The notes below the pieces were generated by a model that saw only the letters and a list, made by a program, of their open reading frames with translations, was not told where the DNA came from and did not search any database. Made by a program: the position numbers and the translations under genes. From Myxococcota bacterium (GTDB taxonomy: Bacteria; Myxococcota_A; Bradymonadia; UBA7976; UBA1532), in the NCBI GenBank assembly GCA_963169045.1, contig CAUJDF010000041.1, positions 128,872-192,871 on the forward strand: a stretch of DNA of 64,000 nt. The letters run 5' to 3'. Shown one piece after another: positions 27,996-36,425 of this stretch. Position 1 is the first letter of the stretch. Each line of letters begins with the position of its first letter.

Positions 27996-28901
27996 TCAGG
28001 CGCCGCCGGTGATCTGCCCGGTGGTCACGAAGTGCAGCTTGCCCGCCTCGCGCAGGACGTCGGGTCCGTGGACCCGGACGAGCTCGCGCCCCGCCTTCAG
28101 CGCCGGCGGCCCGGCGCCGGCCCACAGCTCGACGCCGAACCGGCGCGAGAGCGCCCGCACGCCGCGCACGTAGGCCGCGCGCGCCAGCACGCTCGCCGCC
28201 GCGACCGCCGGGTCGTCCTCGGCCTTGGTGCGCAGGTCGACGCGCGCCGCGCGCCCCTTCTCACCGAGGCCGCGGTGCACCACCTGCTCGTCGGCGAACT
28301 TGTCGACGACGACGTATGGCGCGGGGCCACGCTCGAGCAGGTTCTCGATCACCTTGCCGTGGGCCCACGCGAGCATGCGGTTCAGGTTGCCCATCTTCGC
28401 GTACAGCTCGTTGTACTTCGCCGGCCCGATCACCAGCACCTCGGTGTCGGCGCACGCCTCGATGGCGGTCACCATCTCGCCCATGCGGGCGTCCGTCAGC
28501 GTCTTGCTGTCGGCCACGCCGAGCGTCGCCAGGATCTCCACGGCGGCCCGCTCGAGGCGCACCCCGGCCACCACGAGCGGCCCGAAGTAGTCGCCCTTGC
28601 CGGCCTCGTCGGTGCCGATCCAGGCCGGCGGCGGCGGCTTGGGGTGCTTCGCCAGCGCCGCGTGGAAGGGCCGCGCCTCGGCGGTGACCTCCTCGCCGAG
28701 CATCGCCCGCCACGTCTCCGCCTCGGCGCCCTGCAGGAGCAGCTTGCCCGAGGTGTAGAACGTGGCGATGCAGCCGACGCCGCGCGCCTGCCAGAAGGCG
28801 TACGGCGCGTCCCGCATCTCGAAACCGTTGTCGGCGAAGTAGCGCCGCAGCCGCTCGGCGTCGAGCGGCGGCAGCTTGATCGTGATCGAGGCCTGCGTCA
28901 C
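27996..28901 (-). CDS. rnhC: Ribonuclease HIII
   Basis: 301 aa. Cleaves the RNA strand of RNA/DNA hybrids. Residues 1-90 form the N-terminal TBP-like substrate-binding domain (ITIKLPPLDAERLRRYFADNGFE) and a Lys/Pro linker follows. The catalytic domain starts GTDEAGKGDYFGPLVVAG, which carries the first carboxylate pair of the type-2 RNase H fold, and continues with ADSKTL and VVDKFADEQV. The GTG at 28901 overlaps the stop of the upstream lipoprotein as GTGA. This housekeeping enzyme is thus coupled to a large surface lipoprotein gene. Confidence 0.92.
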   Translation of the reverse strand: MTQASITIKLPPLDAERLRRYFADNGFEMRDAPYAFWQARGVGCIATFYTSGKLLLQGAEAETWRAMLGEEVTAEARPFHAALAKHPKPPPPAWIGTDEAGKGDYFGPLVVAGVRLERAAVEILATLGVADSKTLTDARMGEMVTAIEACADTEVLVIGPAKYNELYAKMGNLNRMLAWAHGKVIENLLERGPAPYVVVDKFADEQVVHRGLGEKGRAARVDLRTKAEDDPAVAAASVLARAAYVRGVRALSRRFGVELWAGAGPPALKAGRELVRVHGPDVLREAGKLHFVTTGQITGGA

Positions 28902-31621
28902 GGCAGGAGGTACTCGATCTCGACGCTGAGGTCGGCGACGGCGCCGGTGTCGCGGGGGCCGTGGTCCTCGACGCGCAGCGTGAACGTGCCGCGGGCGGCG
29001 AGGCCCTCGAACTGGCGGTAGACGCGGTCGTCGAAGTTGATGTCCCCGCCGGTCAGCGGCAGGAAGTCGTCGTCGCGACCGCCGTCGCCGCCGTTCTCGT
29101 CGCCCTCGCGGTCCCACATCACGACCACGTCCTGGCCTTCCCACATGCCGATCACGCGCAGGTCGCGGAGGAAGTCGTGGTTGACGTCCAGGTCGCGCAC
29201 CGTCAGTCGGCGGATGACCGCGCCCGCGGGCACGTCGAACACGAGGTTCACCCGCGCCACGCCCGCCGCGCCGTTCGCGTAGTCGGGGATGTTCACGTCG
29301 GCGCCGGGCATGTTCACGCGCCGGGACTGCGCCTGGCCGCTCGTCTTGAACAGCCGATAGGCGTTCTTCGCGCCGTTGAAGCCGTAGACGCGCACGTGAT
29401 AGGTGCCGCGCTCGAGCACCTGCTCGATCGTCTCGTCGTCGTCGCTGCTGTTGGCGAAGGCGATGGCGTTGTTGCTGCCGTCGCGGAAGAGCTGCATGTC
29501 GACGTCGCCGGCGTCGTGCGCGAAGAGCAGGTCGATCCGCACGTTGCCGCGCGCCGGCACGTCGAACGTGTACCAGTCGTCGTCATGGTCGCAGACCTGG
29601 CGGCGCTCGCCGACGGCCGGCAGGCGCGAGGCGCCGTCGCGGGTGTCGTTGTGCTCGCCGGCGCCGCCCTCGGCGTCATCGGTGCACTGCGTGAAGACGT
29701 TGGCGGTCAGGCCGTACTCGTTGCGCGCGGCGCGGAAGCCGTAGACGCGCACGAGGTACGTGGCGTTCTCGCTGGCGCGGCGCTCGTACACCGTCTCCGT
29801 GTCGCCGACGCCGGTGCTGCTGTCGACGTAGACCAGCTCGCCGTCGGCGTCCCGCTTGTAGAGGGCCACGTCGACGTCGCCGCGATCGTGCTCGAACGCG
29901 AGGTCGATCTCGAGGCCGTCGCCGGCCCGCAGGTCGATCTGGTACCAGTCGTCGTCGTTGGGGCACACCACGAGGCCGCCGTACTGCACGCCGCCGGTGT
30001 TGCCGTCCTCGACGCCGGTGGCGAACGCGTCGGTGCCGTTGCTGCGGGCGCGGTCGAACGCGTCGTCGGCGCAGGCGTCCGGCGTCGCGGGATCGCAGTC
30101 GTCGTCGCGGCCGTTGTTCACGATCTCGACGGGCCCCGGGATGGCCGGGTCGTTGGGCTCGCAGTCCTGGGCGTCGGGCACGCCATCGTCGTCGGCGTCG
30201 TCGTCGGCCACGCCGCACTCGACGTCGCCGCCGCGGCAGTCGTGGTCGATGCCGTCGCCGCAGTTCTCCTGGCCGTTCTCGGTCACGCCGGGATGGATGG
30301 ACGGATCGTCCTCGTCGCAGTCCGTGTCGCGGCCGGCTCCGTCGTTGTCGAGGTCGTCGTCGCGCGTGGCCGGGTCGCAGTCGTCGTCCACGCCGTTGTA
30401 CGGGACCTCGTCCGCGTCCGGGTTCACCTCGGGCGCGCTGTCGTTGCAGTCGGGACCATCGCCGCCGCCGAAGCCGTCGCCGTCGGCGTCGGCGTCGACC
30501 GTCGCCGGGTCGCAGTCGTCGTCGACGCCGTTGCCGAAGACCTCGCGGGCGTTCGGGTTGACCGCCGGATCCTCGTCGCCGCAGTCGGCGGGCGCCGGGA
30601 AGCCGTCGGCGTCGAGGTCGTTGTCGCGGGTGGTCACGTCGCAGTCGTCGTCGACGCCGTTGTAGGGCGTCTCCTCGGCGTTCGGGCTGACCGCCGGGTT
30701 CTCGTCATTGCAGTCGCCCTCGGCCTCGGTGACGCCGTCGCCGTCGACGTCGCCCTCCATCGCCACCCGGTCGCTGCCGTCGCAGTCCTCGTCGGTGCCG
30801 TTGCCGGCCACGTCGCGGGCGCCGGGGTTGATGTGGCGCGCCTGGTCGTTGCAGTCGTCGCCGCCGGCCTCGGTGGCGCGGAAGCCGTCGCCGTCCTGAT
30901 CGTCGTCGCGCGTCTGCGGATCGCAGTCGTCGTCCTTGCCGTTGTAGTAGACCTCGTCCTTGTCGGGGTTGACCTGCGGATCGGCGTCGTCGCAGTCGCC
31001 GTTCTTGTCGGTCACGCCGTCGCCGTCGGCGTCGACCTCGCCGCAGACCGCGTCACCGTTGGCGCAGTCGTGGTCGATGCCGTCGTCGCAGCGGGTCTCG
31101 CCGTTCTCGGTCTGGCCGGGGTGGACGTCGCCGTTGGCGTCGTCGCAGTCGGGGCCCGCCTGGCAGCCGGCGCCGAACGTGTCGCCGTCGGCGTCGATGC
31201 ACTCCTGCAGCGCCGGCACGCAGCGGTTCTGGTCGGTGCACTCCTCGCCGGGGTTGCAGTGGGTGTCCTCGACGCAGGCCACCGGCTGGCACTGACCGTC
31301 GATGCAGAAGCCGGCGCCCTGGCAGTCCGGGTGGTCCGTGCAGCCGCCACCCTGGTCGATCACGCACGAGAGGTTGTCGAGGTTGCAGGTCCGCCCCGCG
31401 GCACACGCGAGCGTCGGGCTGCACTCGCCGAGGACGCAGGCGCCGTTGAAGCAGACCTGCCCCGGGTCGCAGTCGCCCTCGTTCTGGCAGAGCCCGTCGC
31501 GCACCGCGGCGTCCGGATCCGGACCCGACGACGAGTTGCTGGCGTCGTCGCTGCAGCCGGCGAACGCGCCCGCGCTCAGGCCGGCGACGAGGGCAAACGA
31601 CCCGATCCGATGGCGAAGCAT
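28898..31621 (-). CDS. MopE-type metal-binding-repeat lipoprotein with PPC domains and a C-terminal P-like domain
   Basis: 907 aa. Lipobox FAGC (Cys near 23). Residues 40-140 are Cys-rich EGF-like units. Residues about 140-510 carry many copies of the MopE/thrombospondin-3-like unit: DxDGDG, then DCDDxDPxVNPxxxE and NGxDDDCDP. This is expected to bind calcium or copper. Two PPC-like domains follow (DDDWYQIDLRAG; DDDWYTFDVPARG), and the last 130 residues resemble a proprotein-convertase P domain (VFDVPAGAVIRRLTVRDLDVNHDFLRDL ... FTLRVEDHGP). No protease domain is present. The ATG at 31621 has GGGAGGAG upstream. rnhC is translationally coupled downstream. Confidence 0.82.
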   Translation of the reverse strand: MLRHRIGSFALVAGLSAGAFAGCSDDASNSSSGPDPDAAVRDGLCQNEGDCDPGQVCFNGACVLGECSPTLACAAGRTCNLDNLSCVIDQGGGCTDHPDCQGAGFCIDGQCQPVACVEDTHCNPGEECTDQNRCVPALQECIDADGDTFGAGCQAGPDCDDANGDVHPGQTENGETRCDDGIDHDCANGDAVCGEVDADGDGVTDKNGDCDDADPQVNPDKDEVYYNGKDDDCDPQTRDDDQDGDGFRATEAGGDDCNDQARHINPGARDVAGNGTDEDCDGSDRVAMEGDVDGDGVTEAEGDCNDENPAVSPNAEETPYNGVDDDCDVTTRDNDLDADGFPAPADCGDEDPAVNPNAREVFGNGVDDDCDPATVDADADGDGFGGGDGPDCNDSAPEVNPDADEVPYNGVDDDCDPATRDDDLDNDGAGRDTDCDEDDPSIHPGVTENGQENCGDGIDHDCRGGDVECGVADDDADDDGVPDAQDCEPNDPAIPGPVEIVNNGRDDDCDPATPDACADDAFDRARSNGTDAFATGVEDGNTGGVQYGGLVVCPNDDDWYQIDLRAGDGLEIDLAFEHDRGDVDVALYKRDADGELVYVDSSTGVGDTETVYERRASENATYLVRVYGFRAARNEYGLTANVFTQCTDDAEGGAGEHNDTRDGASRLPAVGERRQVCDHDDDWYTFDVPARGNVRIDLLFAHDAGDVDMQLFRDGSNNAIAFANSSDDDETIEQVLERGTYHVRVYGFNGAKNAYRLFKTSGQAQSRRVNMPGADVNIPDYANGAAGVARVNLVFDVPAGAVIRRLTVRDLDVNHDFLRDLRVIGMWEGQDVVVMWDREGDENGGDGGRDDDFLPLTGGDINFDDRVYRQFEGLAARGTFTLRVEDHGPRDTGAVADLSVEIEYLLP

Positions 31622-31784
31622 CCCGATCTCCTCCCTTGCGAAACGTGAGGGGCGGCGTGGCAGCAAGCGACGTGCCACGACGCGCCGCCGCCTGCCGCCG
31701 TCCCCCGATGGCCATCTGGGTAGCCACCCGGGGTGCAACATTTTTCCCGTGCCGGGCCTGGCCCGTCTCGCCATCCTGCCCGAC

Positions 31785-33140
31785 ATGAGACGGACAATGC
31801 TGCTGTTGTGCCTCGCCGCCGCCGCCGGCTGCGACGAGACCCCGAAGAGCGACGACGGCGACCCGCTCGGCGGCGCCGACGGCGCGGCGCCCGACGCCGC
31901 GCCCGAGGCGGACGCCGCGCCCGATCCCGACCAGGGCGCCGGCGGCATGGGCGGCGCCGGCGGCATGGGCGGCGCCGGCGGCATGGGCGGCGCCGGCGGC
32001 ATGGGCGGCGCCGGCGGCATGGGCGGCATGGGCGGCGCCGGCGGCCAGCCGGGCCCGTCGTGCGGCGGCGACGCGCCCGACGCGCGCGTCGACCAGGTCG
32101 AGGTCCGCATGGAGACGGTCACGATCGGCCGAGATGGCCGCTCCGAGGAGCAGACGCTCGAGCTCCCCGAGGACGCCGTCAGCGTGACGATGATCGTGCT
32201 CGGCAGCGAGGAGTACCTCTACGTCGTCTCCCAGTTCGTCGGCCCCGACGGCCGCGTCTTCACCTCCGAGCGGCCCCCCGGCGTCACGCTCACCCAGATC
32301 GACCAGTTCATCACCCCCTTCCCCGGCCCGTTCCGCAGCCCGAACCGGTCGGTCACCGCGGCGACCGGCGTGGCGGGCTACCTGGCGCCGAACACGCCCT
32401 CGGTCGAGCTGATCCCCGGCGACTGGACGTGGCAGCTGCAGTCGATGTCGGAGCGCGGCCAGCCGGGCAGCGGCGAGGTCGACGTGGTCATCGAGATCAA
32501 GCGCGCCCCGGCGCCGCCGCTCCGCGGCTCGCTCGATCTGCACTTCCACTTCACGGGCGCGCACGGCTGGACGGCGGCCACCGCTGCCGGCGACGCCGAC
32601 TTCCAGGCGGCCGTCGGGCGCATGTGCGAGTTCTACGGCGCGATCGGCATCGGCCTCGGCGCGTTCACCTACGACGACGTCGACCCCGAGTTCGCCACCG
32701 TCGACAGCATCCAGGGCGCCAACAACGAGCTGCACCGCATCTACGCCAGCAGCCGCTATGACACCGGCGTCAGCCTCTTCTTCGTCGAGCGCATCCAGGG
32801 GCCGTTCGCCGGGGCCGCCATCGGCGGCATCGCGGGCGGCACGCCGGGCCCGACGCTGCTGCCGGAGACCGTGCGCAGCGGCGTCGTCGTCGCCACCGAG
32901 CTCGACACCGATCCGCGCGCCATCGGCCACATCATGGCCCACGAGAGCGGCCACTTCCTCGGCCTCTTCCACACGCGCGAGATCACGGGCCACACCGACC
33001 CGATCGCGGACACGCCCGACAACGCGCAGGACAACCTGATGTACCCGACCGTGACGCAGGGCGACGCGCACCTGACCGAGGGCCAGGGCTTCGTGCTCCA
33101 CCGCAGCCCGGCGGTCGTCACCACGGAGGTCGAGCGATGA
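31785..33140 (+). CDS. Metzincin-like zinc metalloprotease lipoprotein
   Basis: 451 aa. Signal with lipobox AAAGC (Cys near 16), an acidic Ala/Asp spacer, a 6-residue GGMGGA repeat array, then a beta-rich domain (about 110-240). The C-terminal catalytic region has HESGHFLGLFH, the complete HExxHxxGxxH zinc motif of metzincins, followed by NLMYP, a plausible Met-turn. It probably cleaves proteins outside the cell. ATG at 31785 with the second Met (31797) as an alternative; no clear ribosome site is visible. It is divergent from the MopE-type lipoprotein, and the HEAT-repeat gene overlaps its end as ATGA. Confidence 0.82.
   Translation: MRRTMLLLCLAAAAGCDETPKSDDGDPLGGADGAAPDAAPEADAAPDPDQGAGGMGGAGGMGGAGGMGGAGGMGGAGGMGGMGGAGGQPGPSCGGDAPDARVDQVEVRMETVTIGRDGRSEEQTLELPEDAVSVTMIVLGSEEYLYVVSQFVGPDGRVFTSERPPGVTLTQIDQFITPFPGPFRSPNRSVTAATGVAGYLAPNTPSVELIPGDWTWQLQSMSERGQPGSGEVDVVIEIKRAPAPPLRGSLDLHFHFTGAHGWTAATAAGDADFQAAVGRMCEFYGAIGIGLGAFTYDDVDPEFATVDSIQGANNELHRIYASSRYDTGVSLFFVERIQGPFAGAAIGGIAGGTPGPTLLPETVRSGVVVATELDTDPRAIGHIMAHESGHFLGLFHTREITGHTDPIADTPDNAQDNLMYPTVTQGDAHLTEGQGFVLHRSPAVVTTEVER
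31941..32039 (+). repeat. 18-bp tandem repeat encoding GGMGGA
   Basis: Four consecutive perfect copies of an 18-bp unit (GGCGGCATGGGCGGCGCC) plus partial 9-bp copies lie inside the metalloprotease gene. They encode a flexible Gly/Met/Ala spacer and are a likely slippage site with in-frame length variation. Confidence 0.85.
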
Positions 33141-33571
33141 GCGCGCGCGTGCTGGTCCTGCTGCTGGCGCTCGCCGCCCCGGCGATGGCCGCCGACGCCG
33201 CGCCGACGGCCGAGCTCCTGCTCGGCGCGATCGACGTCCCGCTCACGCCGGAGGCCCTGGCCGCCGCCGGCGTCGACGAGGCCCGCGCCACCGCGGTCGC
33301 CCGCGACCCGGCGCGCCGTCGCTACCTGCGCGTCCGCGCCGCGGGCGCCCTCGGCGTGCTCGGCACCGACGGAGCGCGGCGCACGCTCGAGGCGCTCGCC
33401 GCCGAGGACCCCGACGTCGAGGTCCGCATCCAGGCGGTCACCGCGCTCGCGCGCGTGTGGGCGCCGCGCGACCCCGCCGTGGCCGAGCGCCTGCGCGCGC
33501 TCCACGCGGGCGCGCCGCGCGCCCTCGGCGACGTCCTCGCCGCCGAGCTCGCCCGCCTCGCGCCGCGCTGA
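33137..33571 (+). CDS. Exported small HEAT-like repeat protein
   Basis: 144 aa. Sec signal peptide ending APAMAAD (cleavage after residue about 18-19), then a short alpha-helical repeat region: VRAAGALGVLGTDGARRTLEALAAEDPDVEVRIQAVTALARV. This is the HEAT/armadillo pattern with about two repeats. It is periplasmic by prediction, probably a binding partner. Its ATG overlaps the protease stop by four bases (ATGA), so the two are made together; it could be an inhibitor or chaperone of that protease, but that is speculation. Confidence 0.72.
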   Translation: MSARVLVLLLALAAPAMAADAAPTAELLLGAIDVPLTPEALAAAGVDEARATAVARDPARRRYLRVRAAGALGVLGTDGARRTLEALAAEDPDVEVRIQAVTALARVWAPRDPAVAERLRALHAGAPRALGDVLAAELARLAPR

Positions 33572-33576
33572 CGCCG

Positions 33577-33942
33577 TCAGCCTCCCCGATAGACCACCCG
33601 CGAGACGTCGTTCTCCCGCAGCACGAGCTGCGTGAGGCCCGGCAGCGCCGGCCGCAGGCGGTCCCAGATCCACGTCGCGAGCACCTCGCTCGTCGGACTC
33701 TGCAACCCCTCGATCTCGTTCAGGTAATGGTGGTCGAGCCGGTCGCGCAGCGGCTTGAACGCCGCCTCGATGTCGCCGAAGTCGGCGACGAAGTCGGTGC
33801 GCGGGTCGATCGCGCCCGTCACGTGGATGTCGAGGTAGAAGGCCAGGCCGTAGAGGTTGCCGCACGGGTGCCCGGGCGGCACCTTGGTCAGGCGGCGCGC
33901 CGACTCGAAGCGCACCGTGTGGATCAGCTCGTAGGTGGCCAC
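33577..33942 (-). CDS. QueD/PTPS-family protein lacking all three zinc-ligand histidines
   Basis: 121 aa, full QueD length. It aligns by eye with 6-carboxytetrahydropterin synthase over its whole length: DPRTDFVADFGDIEAAFKPL, RLDHHYLNEI, NPTSEV-like SPTSEVLATWIWDRLRP and the ending VVYRGG. The catalytic Cys (PCGNL) is kept, and so are the His pair in LDHHYL and the Glu of LREND. The zinc ligands are not: the E-A-A-H-R position reads ESARR and the L-H-G-H position reads LYGLA. It should not be taken as a working QueD without proof. The GTG at 33942 has GGAGGAA upstream. It starts 17 bases after the next gene's stop on the same strand. Confidence 0.78.
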   Translation of the reverse strand: MATYELIHTVRFESARRLTKVPPGHPCGNLYGLAFYLDIHVTGAIDPRTDFVADFGDIEAAFKPLRDRLDHHYLNEIEGLQSPTSEVLATWIWDRLRPALPGLTQLVLRENDVSRVVYRGG

Positions 33943-33959
33943 CGTTCCTCCGGAGAGGG

Positions 33960-34994
33960 TCAGGGTTTGGCGGGGGGCAGGGCGACGACCAGCTCGCCGC
34001 CGGCGTGCGCGCCGAGCGCCTTCGGCTCGAGGATCTGAGGCTCGCGGCCCTTCGCCTCCACGCGGATGGTCTCGTCGGCGGGCACCGAGCACGCCTCGGC
34101 CGACTCGCAGAGGACCTCGCCCGTCTCGGCGGAGACGAAGCGCGCCGGCGCCGGGCGCGCCTTCACGCGGGTGTACTCGCGCTCGCTGCCGGCGAGGCGC
34201 TCGTTGCTGCGGACGACCGCGGGGGGGCGCTCCTTCGGTCTCTCGGCGACCGGGGCCGTCGGCGGCGGCGCGGCCTGGACCGTGGGGGCCGCCACGGACT
34301 CGGCGGGCTGTCGCCAGTACCAGAGGCCCGCCGTCGCGCCGGCGACGACGAGGACGGTGCCTGCCAGCGACAGCATCGCCTGCCGCTGCTTGCGTCGGCG
34401 GGCGCTCACTGCGGCGGCGGCGGGCGCCGCGCCGCGCTCGCGAGCGGCCAGCGCCACCCGGCGCGGATCGGCGCCGAGCTCGGGCCCCCGCCCCTGCTGA
34501 CCGCGCGGCACATGGACGGCGCGCGGACCGCCGCCCGACCAAGCCTCCGGCCGCTTCGCCGCCGGCTCGGGCGCCCGTGGCGGCGGCGTCGGCGCCGGGG
34601 GCATCGGCGCTCCGGGCAGCGGTCGCGGCGGGTTCGCCGTCACCGTCGGCGCGTCCTCGGCGTCGAGCCAGGCGCCGGCGTCGCTCGGCGGCGGCGGCCC
34701 CTCGCCCCGGCGCGCCTTGACCTGGGCGGCCTTCGGCGCGTCGCCCGCGAACCAGTCGGCGCCGGGATCGCCGCCGGGCGTGCCGTGAGGCGGCGTCTCG
34801 CCCGCCCCCCAGTCGGCCTCGGGCGGCGGCTCGAGCGCAGGGTCGATCGCGCGCTCGTCGGGGACGTAGGCGCTCTCGGGCATGAAGTCGCGGTGGATGG
34901 AGGCCGGATCGTGCTCGACCCAGCCGGCGTCGCCCCGGTCGTCCGCGGCCGGCGCGTCGCCCGGCGCCCGGCGGTCCTCGCGTTGCCCGCTCAT
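33960..34994 (-). CDS. Single-pass membrane protein with proline-rich cytoplasmic region
   Basis: 344 aa. The first 200 residues are disordered, rich in Pro, Ala, Asp and Gly, with a basic patch before the membrane (SARRRKQRQ). A transmembrane helix lies near 205-228 (MLSLAGTVLVVAGATAGLWYW). The outer C-terminal domain of about 75 residues is beta-rich with one Cys pair (VLCESAEACSVP), reminiscent of PEGA-like domains on the extracytoplasmic side of kinases, but no kinase is present. The family is not recognised. The ATG at 34994 was chosen; Met at 35006 is possible. The reading frame remains open far upstream, through the antisense of the deacetylase and into the TIGR03790-like gene. Confidence 0.6.
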   Translation of the reverse strand: MSGQREDRRAPGDAPAADDRGDAGWVEHDPASIHRDFMPESAYVPDERAIDPALEPPPEADWGAGETPPHGTPGGDPGADWFAGDAPKAAQVKARRGEGPPPPSDAGAWLDAEDAPTVTANPPRPLPGAPMPPAPTPPPRAPEPAAKRPEAWSGGGPRAVHVPRGQQGRGPELGADPRRVALAARERGAAPAAAAVSARRRKQRQAMLSLAGTVLVVAGATAGLWYWRQPAESVAAPTVQAAPPPTAPVAERPKERPPAVVRSNERLAGSEREYTRVKARPAPARFVSAETGEVLCESAEACSVPADETIRVEAKGREPQILEPKALGAHAGGELVVALPPAKP

Positions 34995-35174
34995 GTCGCG
35001 AACCATGGCACAGGCCCGGCGACGGCGACAACCTCGCGTGCGCGACCGGCGAACTGGCGACTCCGGTTGCCACCGGCCACCACGCCCACCCGTCCCGGGT
35101 CCATCGACACGGGAACGTCCCAGTGGCACGCCATGTGCTCTTCGGCGCCGGCATCGACGCCTCTGGGGGACTCC

Positions 35175-36380
35175 ATGGCCTTCCGCCGCCTGTTCGCGCT
35201 GCCCGTCCTGCTGCTCGCCACCGCGTGCGCCGATGCGCCCGTCGAAGACGAGCACGACGACCTCGACCCCGAAGCCGCCGCTGAAGCGTACGGCCAGGCG
35301 TGGCAGGGCAAGGACGAGACGAAGGCCGACGGTCAGCAGTGCACCGGCGTGCGCGTCCCGGATCGCGGCAAGTTCGGCAAGCGCATCGCGCTGACCTTCG
35401 ACGACGGGCCGAACCCGGCGACGACGCCGCAGGTCCTCGAGATCCTGCGCCGGCGCGGCGTCCCGGCGACGTTCTTCATCAACGGCTCCCGCGTGCGCGA
35501 CGACGCGACCCGCGCCATCGTGGCCGACGTCGCCGCCGACCCGAACTTCCTCGTCGGCAACCACTCGTGGTCGCACCAGAACATGGCCCAGCTGCCGACC
35601 TCGCGGGTGGCCACCGAGATGGACCGCACGACCGAGGTCATGCGCGCCGCCGGCGTCGCGCCGCGGTGGTACCGCTTCCCCTTCGGCAGCTCGACCTGCA
35701 CCACGGCGGAGATGGCCCGCGACCGCGGCTACATCATCACCGGCTGGCACGTCGACAGCGCCGACTGGTGCTTCGCCGCGGGCGGCGGCACGTGCCCGGC
35801 GCGCACCTTCCGCTACGTCGACGACGCCTTCCGCAGCGACATGGCCGGGCTCGTGATGCAGCAGGTGCGGCAGTACCAGGGCGGCATCGCGCTGTTCCAC
35901 GACATCCACCAGAACACGGCCGACGCCATCGAGGGGATCATCGACCAGCTCGAGGCCGAGGGGTACACGTTCGTCCGGCTGGACGACGCGAGCGTCTTCC
36001 CGCTGCTCAACGGCCAGGCGCCGGCGCCCCCGCCGCCCCCGCCCCCGCCGTCGGCCTTCGTGGGCGACGCGTGCGACAGCGAGGCCGAGTGCGACTTCGC
36101 GGACGCGAACGGCAACCGCGCCTTCTGCCATCGCGCGGGTTTCTGCAGCCTGCCGTGCGAGGGCTACTGCCCTGACATGACCGGCAAGGCGCCCACGTTC
36201 TGCGTGGCCGACACCGGCGTCGAGCCCGCCACCGGCATTTGCGTCAGCAAGTCGGTCGAGGCCAACGGCAACTGCGCCGACGTGCCGGGCACCATCGATG
36301 CCTCCGCCGATCGCTTCATCGGCAGCAGCAGCGCCGCCGCCCGCAGCGCCGAGGTCTGTCTCCCCGCGCCGCAGCAGTGA
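35175..36380 (+). CDS. Polysaccharide deacetylase (NodB-type) lipoprotein with C-terminal Cys-rich domain
   Basis: 401 aa. Lipobox LATAC (Cys18). The NodB domain (about 60-275) has TFDDGPNP (motif 1), GNHSWSH with both zinc His (motif 2), RFPFGSS (motif 3), SADW (motif 4) and LFHDIH (motif 5), so the enzyme looks complete. It would remove N-acetyl or O-acetyl groups from peptidoglycan, chitin or an exopolysaccharide outside the inner membrane. A Pro run near 285-292 links to a C-terminal domain of about 110 residues with ten or so Cys, perhaps for cell-wall or substrate binding. Convergent with the TIGR03790-like gene. Confidence 0.87.
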   Translation: MAFRRLFALPVLLLATACADAPVEDEHDDLDPEAAAEAYGQAWQGKDETKADGQQCTGVRVPDRGKFGKRIALTFDDGPNPATTPQVLEILRRRGVPATFFINGSRVRDDATRAIVADVAADPNFLVGNHSWSHQNMAQLPTSRVATEMDRTTEVMRAAGVAPRWYRFPFGSSTCTTAEMARDRGYIITGWHVDSADWCFAAGGGTCPARTFRYVDDAFRSDMAGLVMQQVRQYQGGIALFHDIHQNTADAIEGIIDQLEAEGYTFVRLDDASVFPLLNGQAPAPPPPPPPPSAFVGDACDSEAECDFADANGNRAFCHRAGFCSLPCEGYCPDMTGKAPTFCVADTGVEPATGICVSKSVEANGNCADVPGTIDASADRFIGSSSAAARSAEVCLPAPQQ

Positions 36381-36425
36381 CCCCGCCCGCCCCGGCGGCC
36401 TCGCCGCCGTCGACCGTCTTCGCGT

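Noticed and set aside
31622-31784. Terminator at the palindrome CACCCGGGGTG followed by a short T-run near 31740
   Set aside because: The palindrome leaves no room for a loop and the site is in a divergent promoter region, where a terminator is not expected.
33577-33942. Plain annotation as functional queD
   Set aside because: Overall similarity is strong but all three zinc ligands are replaced, so the standard activity is not supported.
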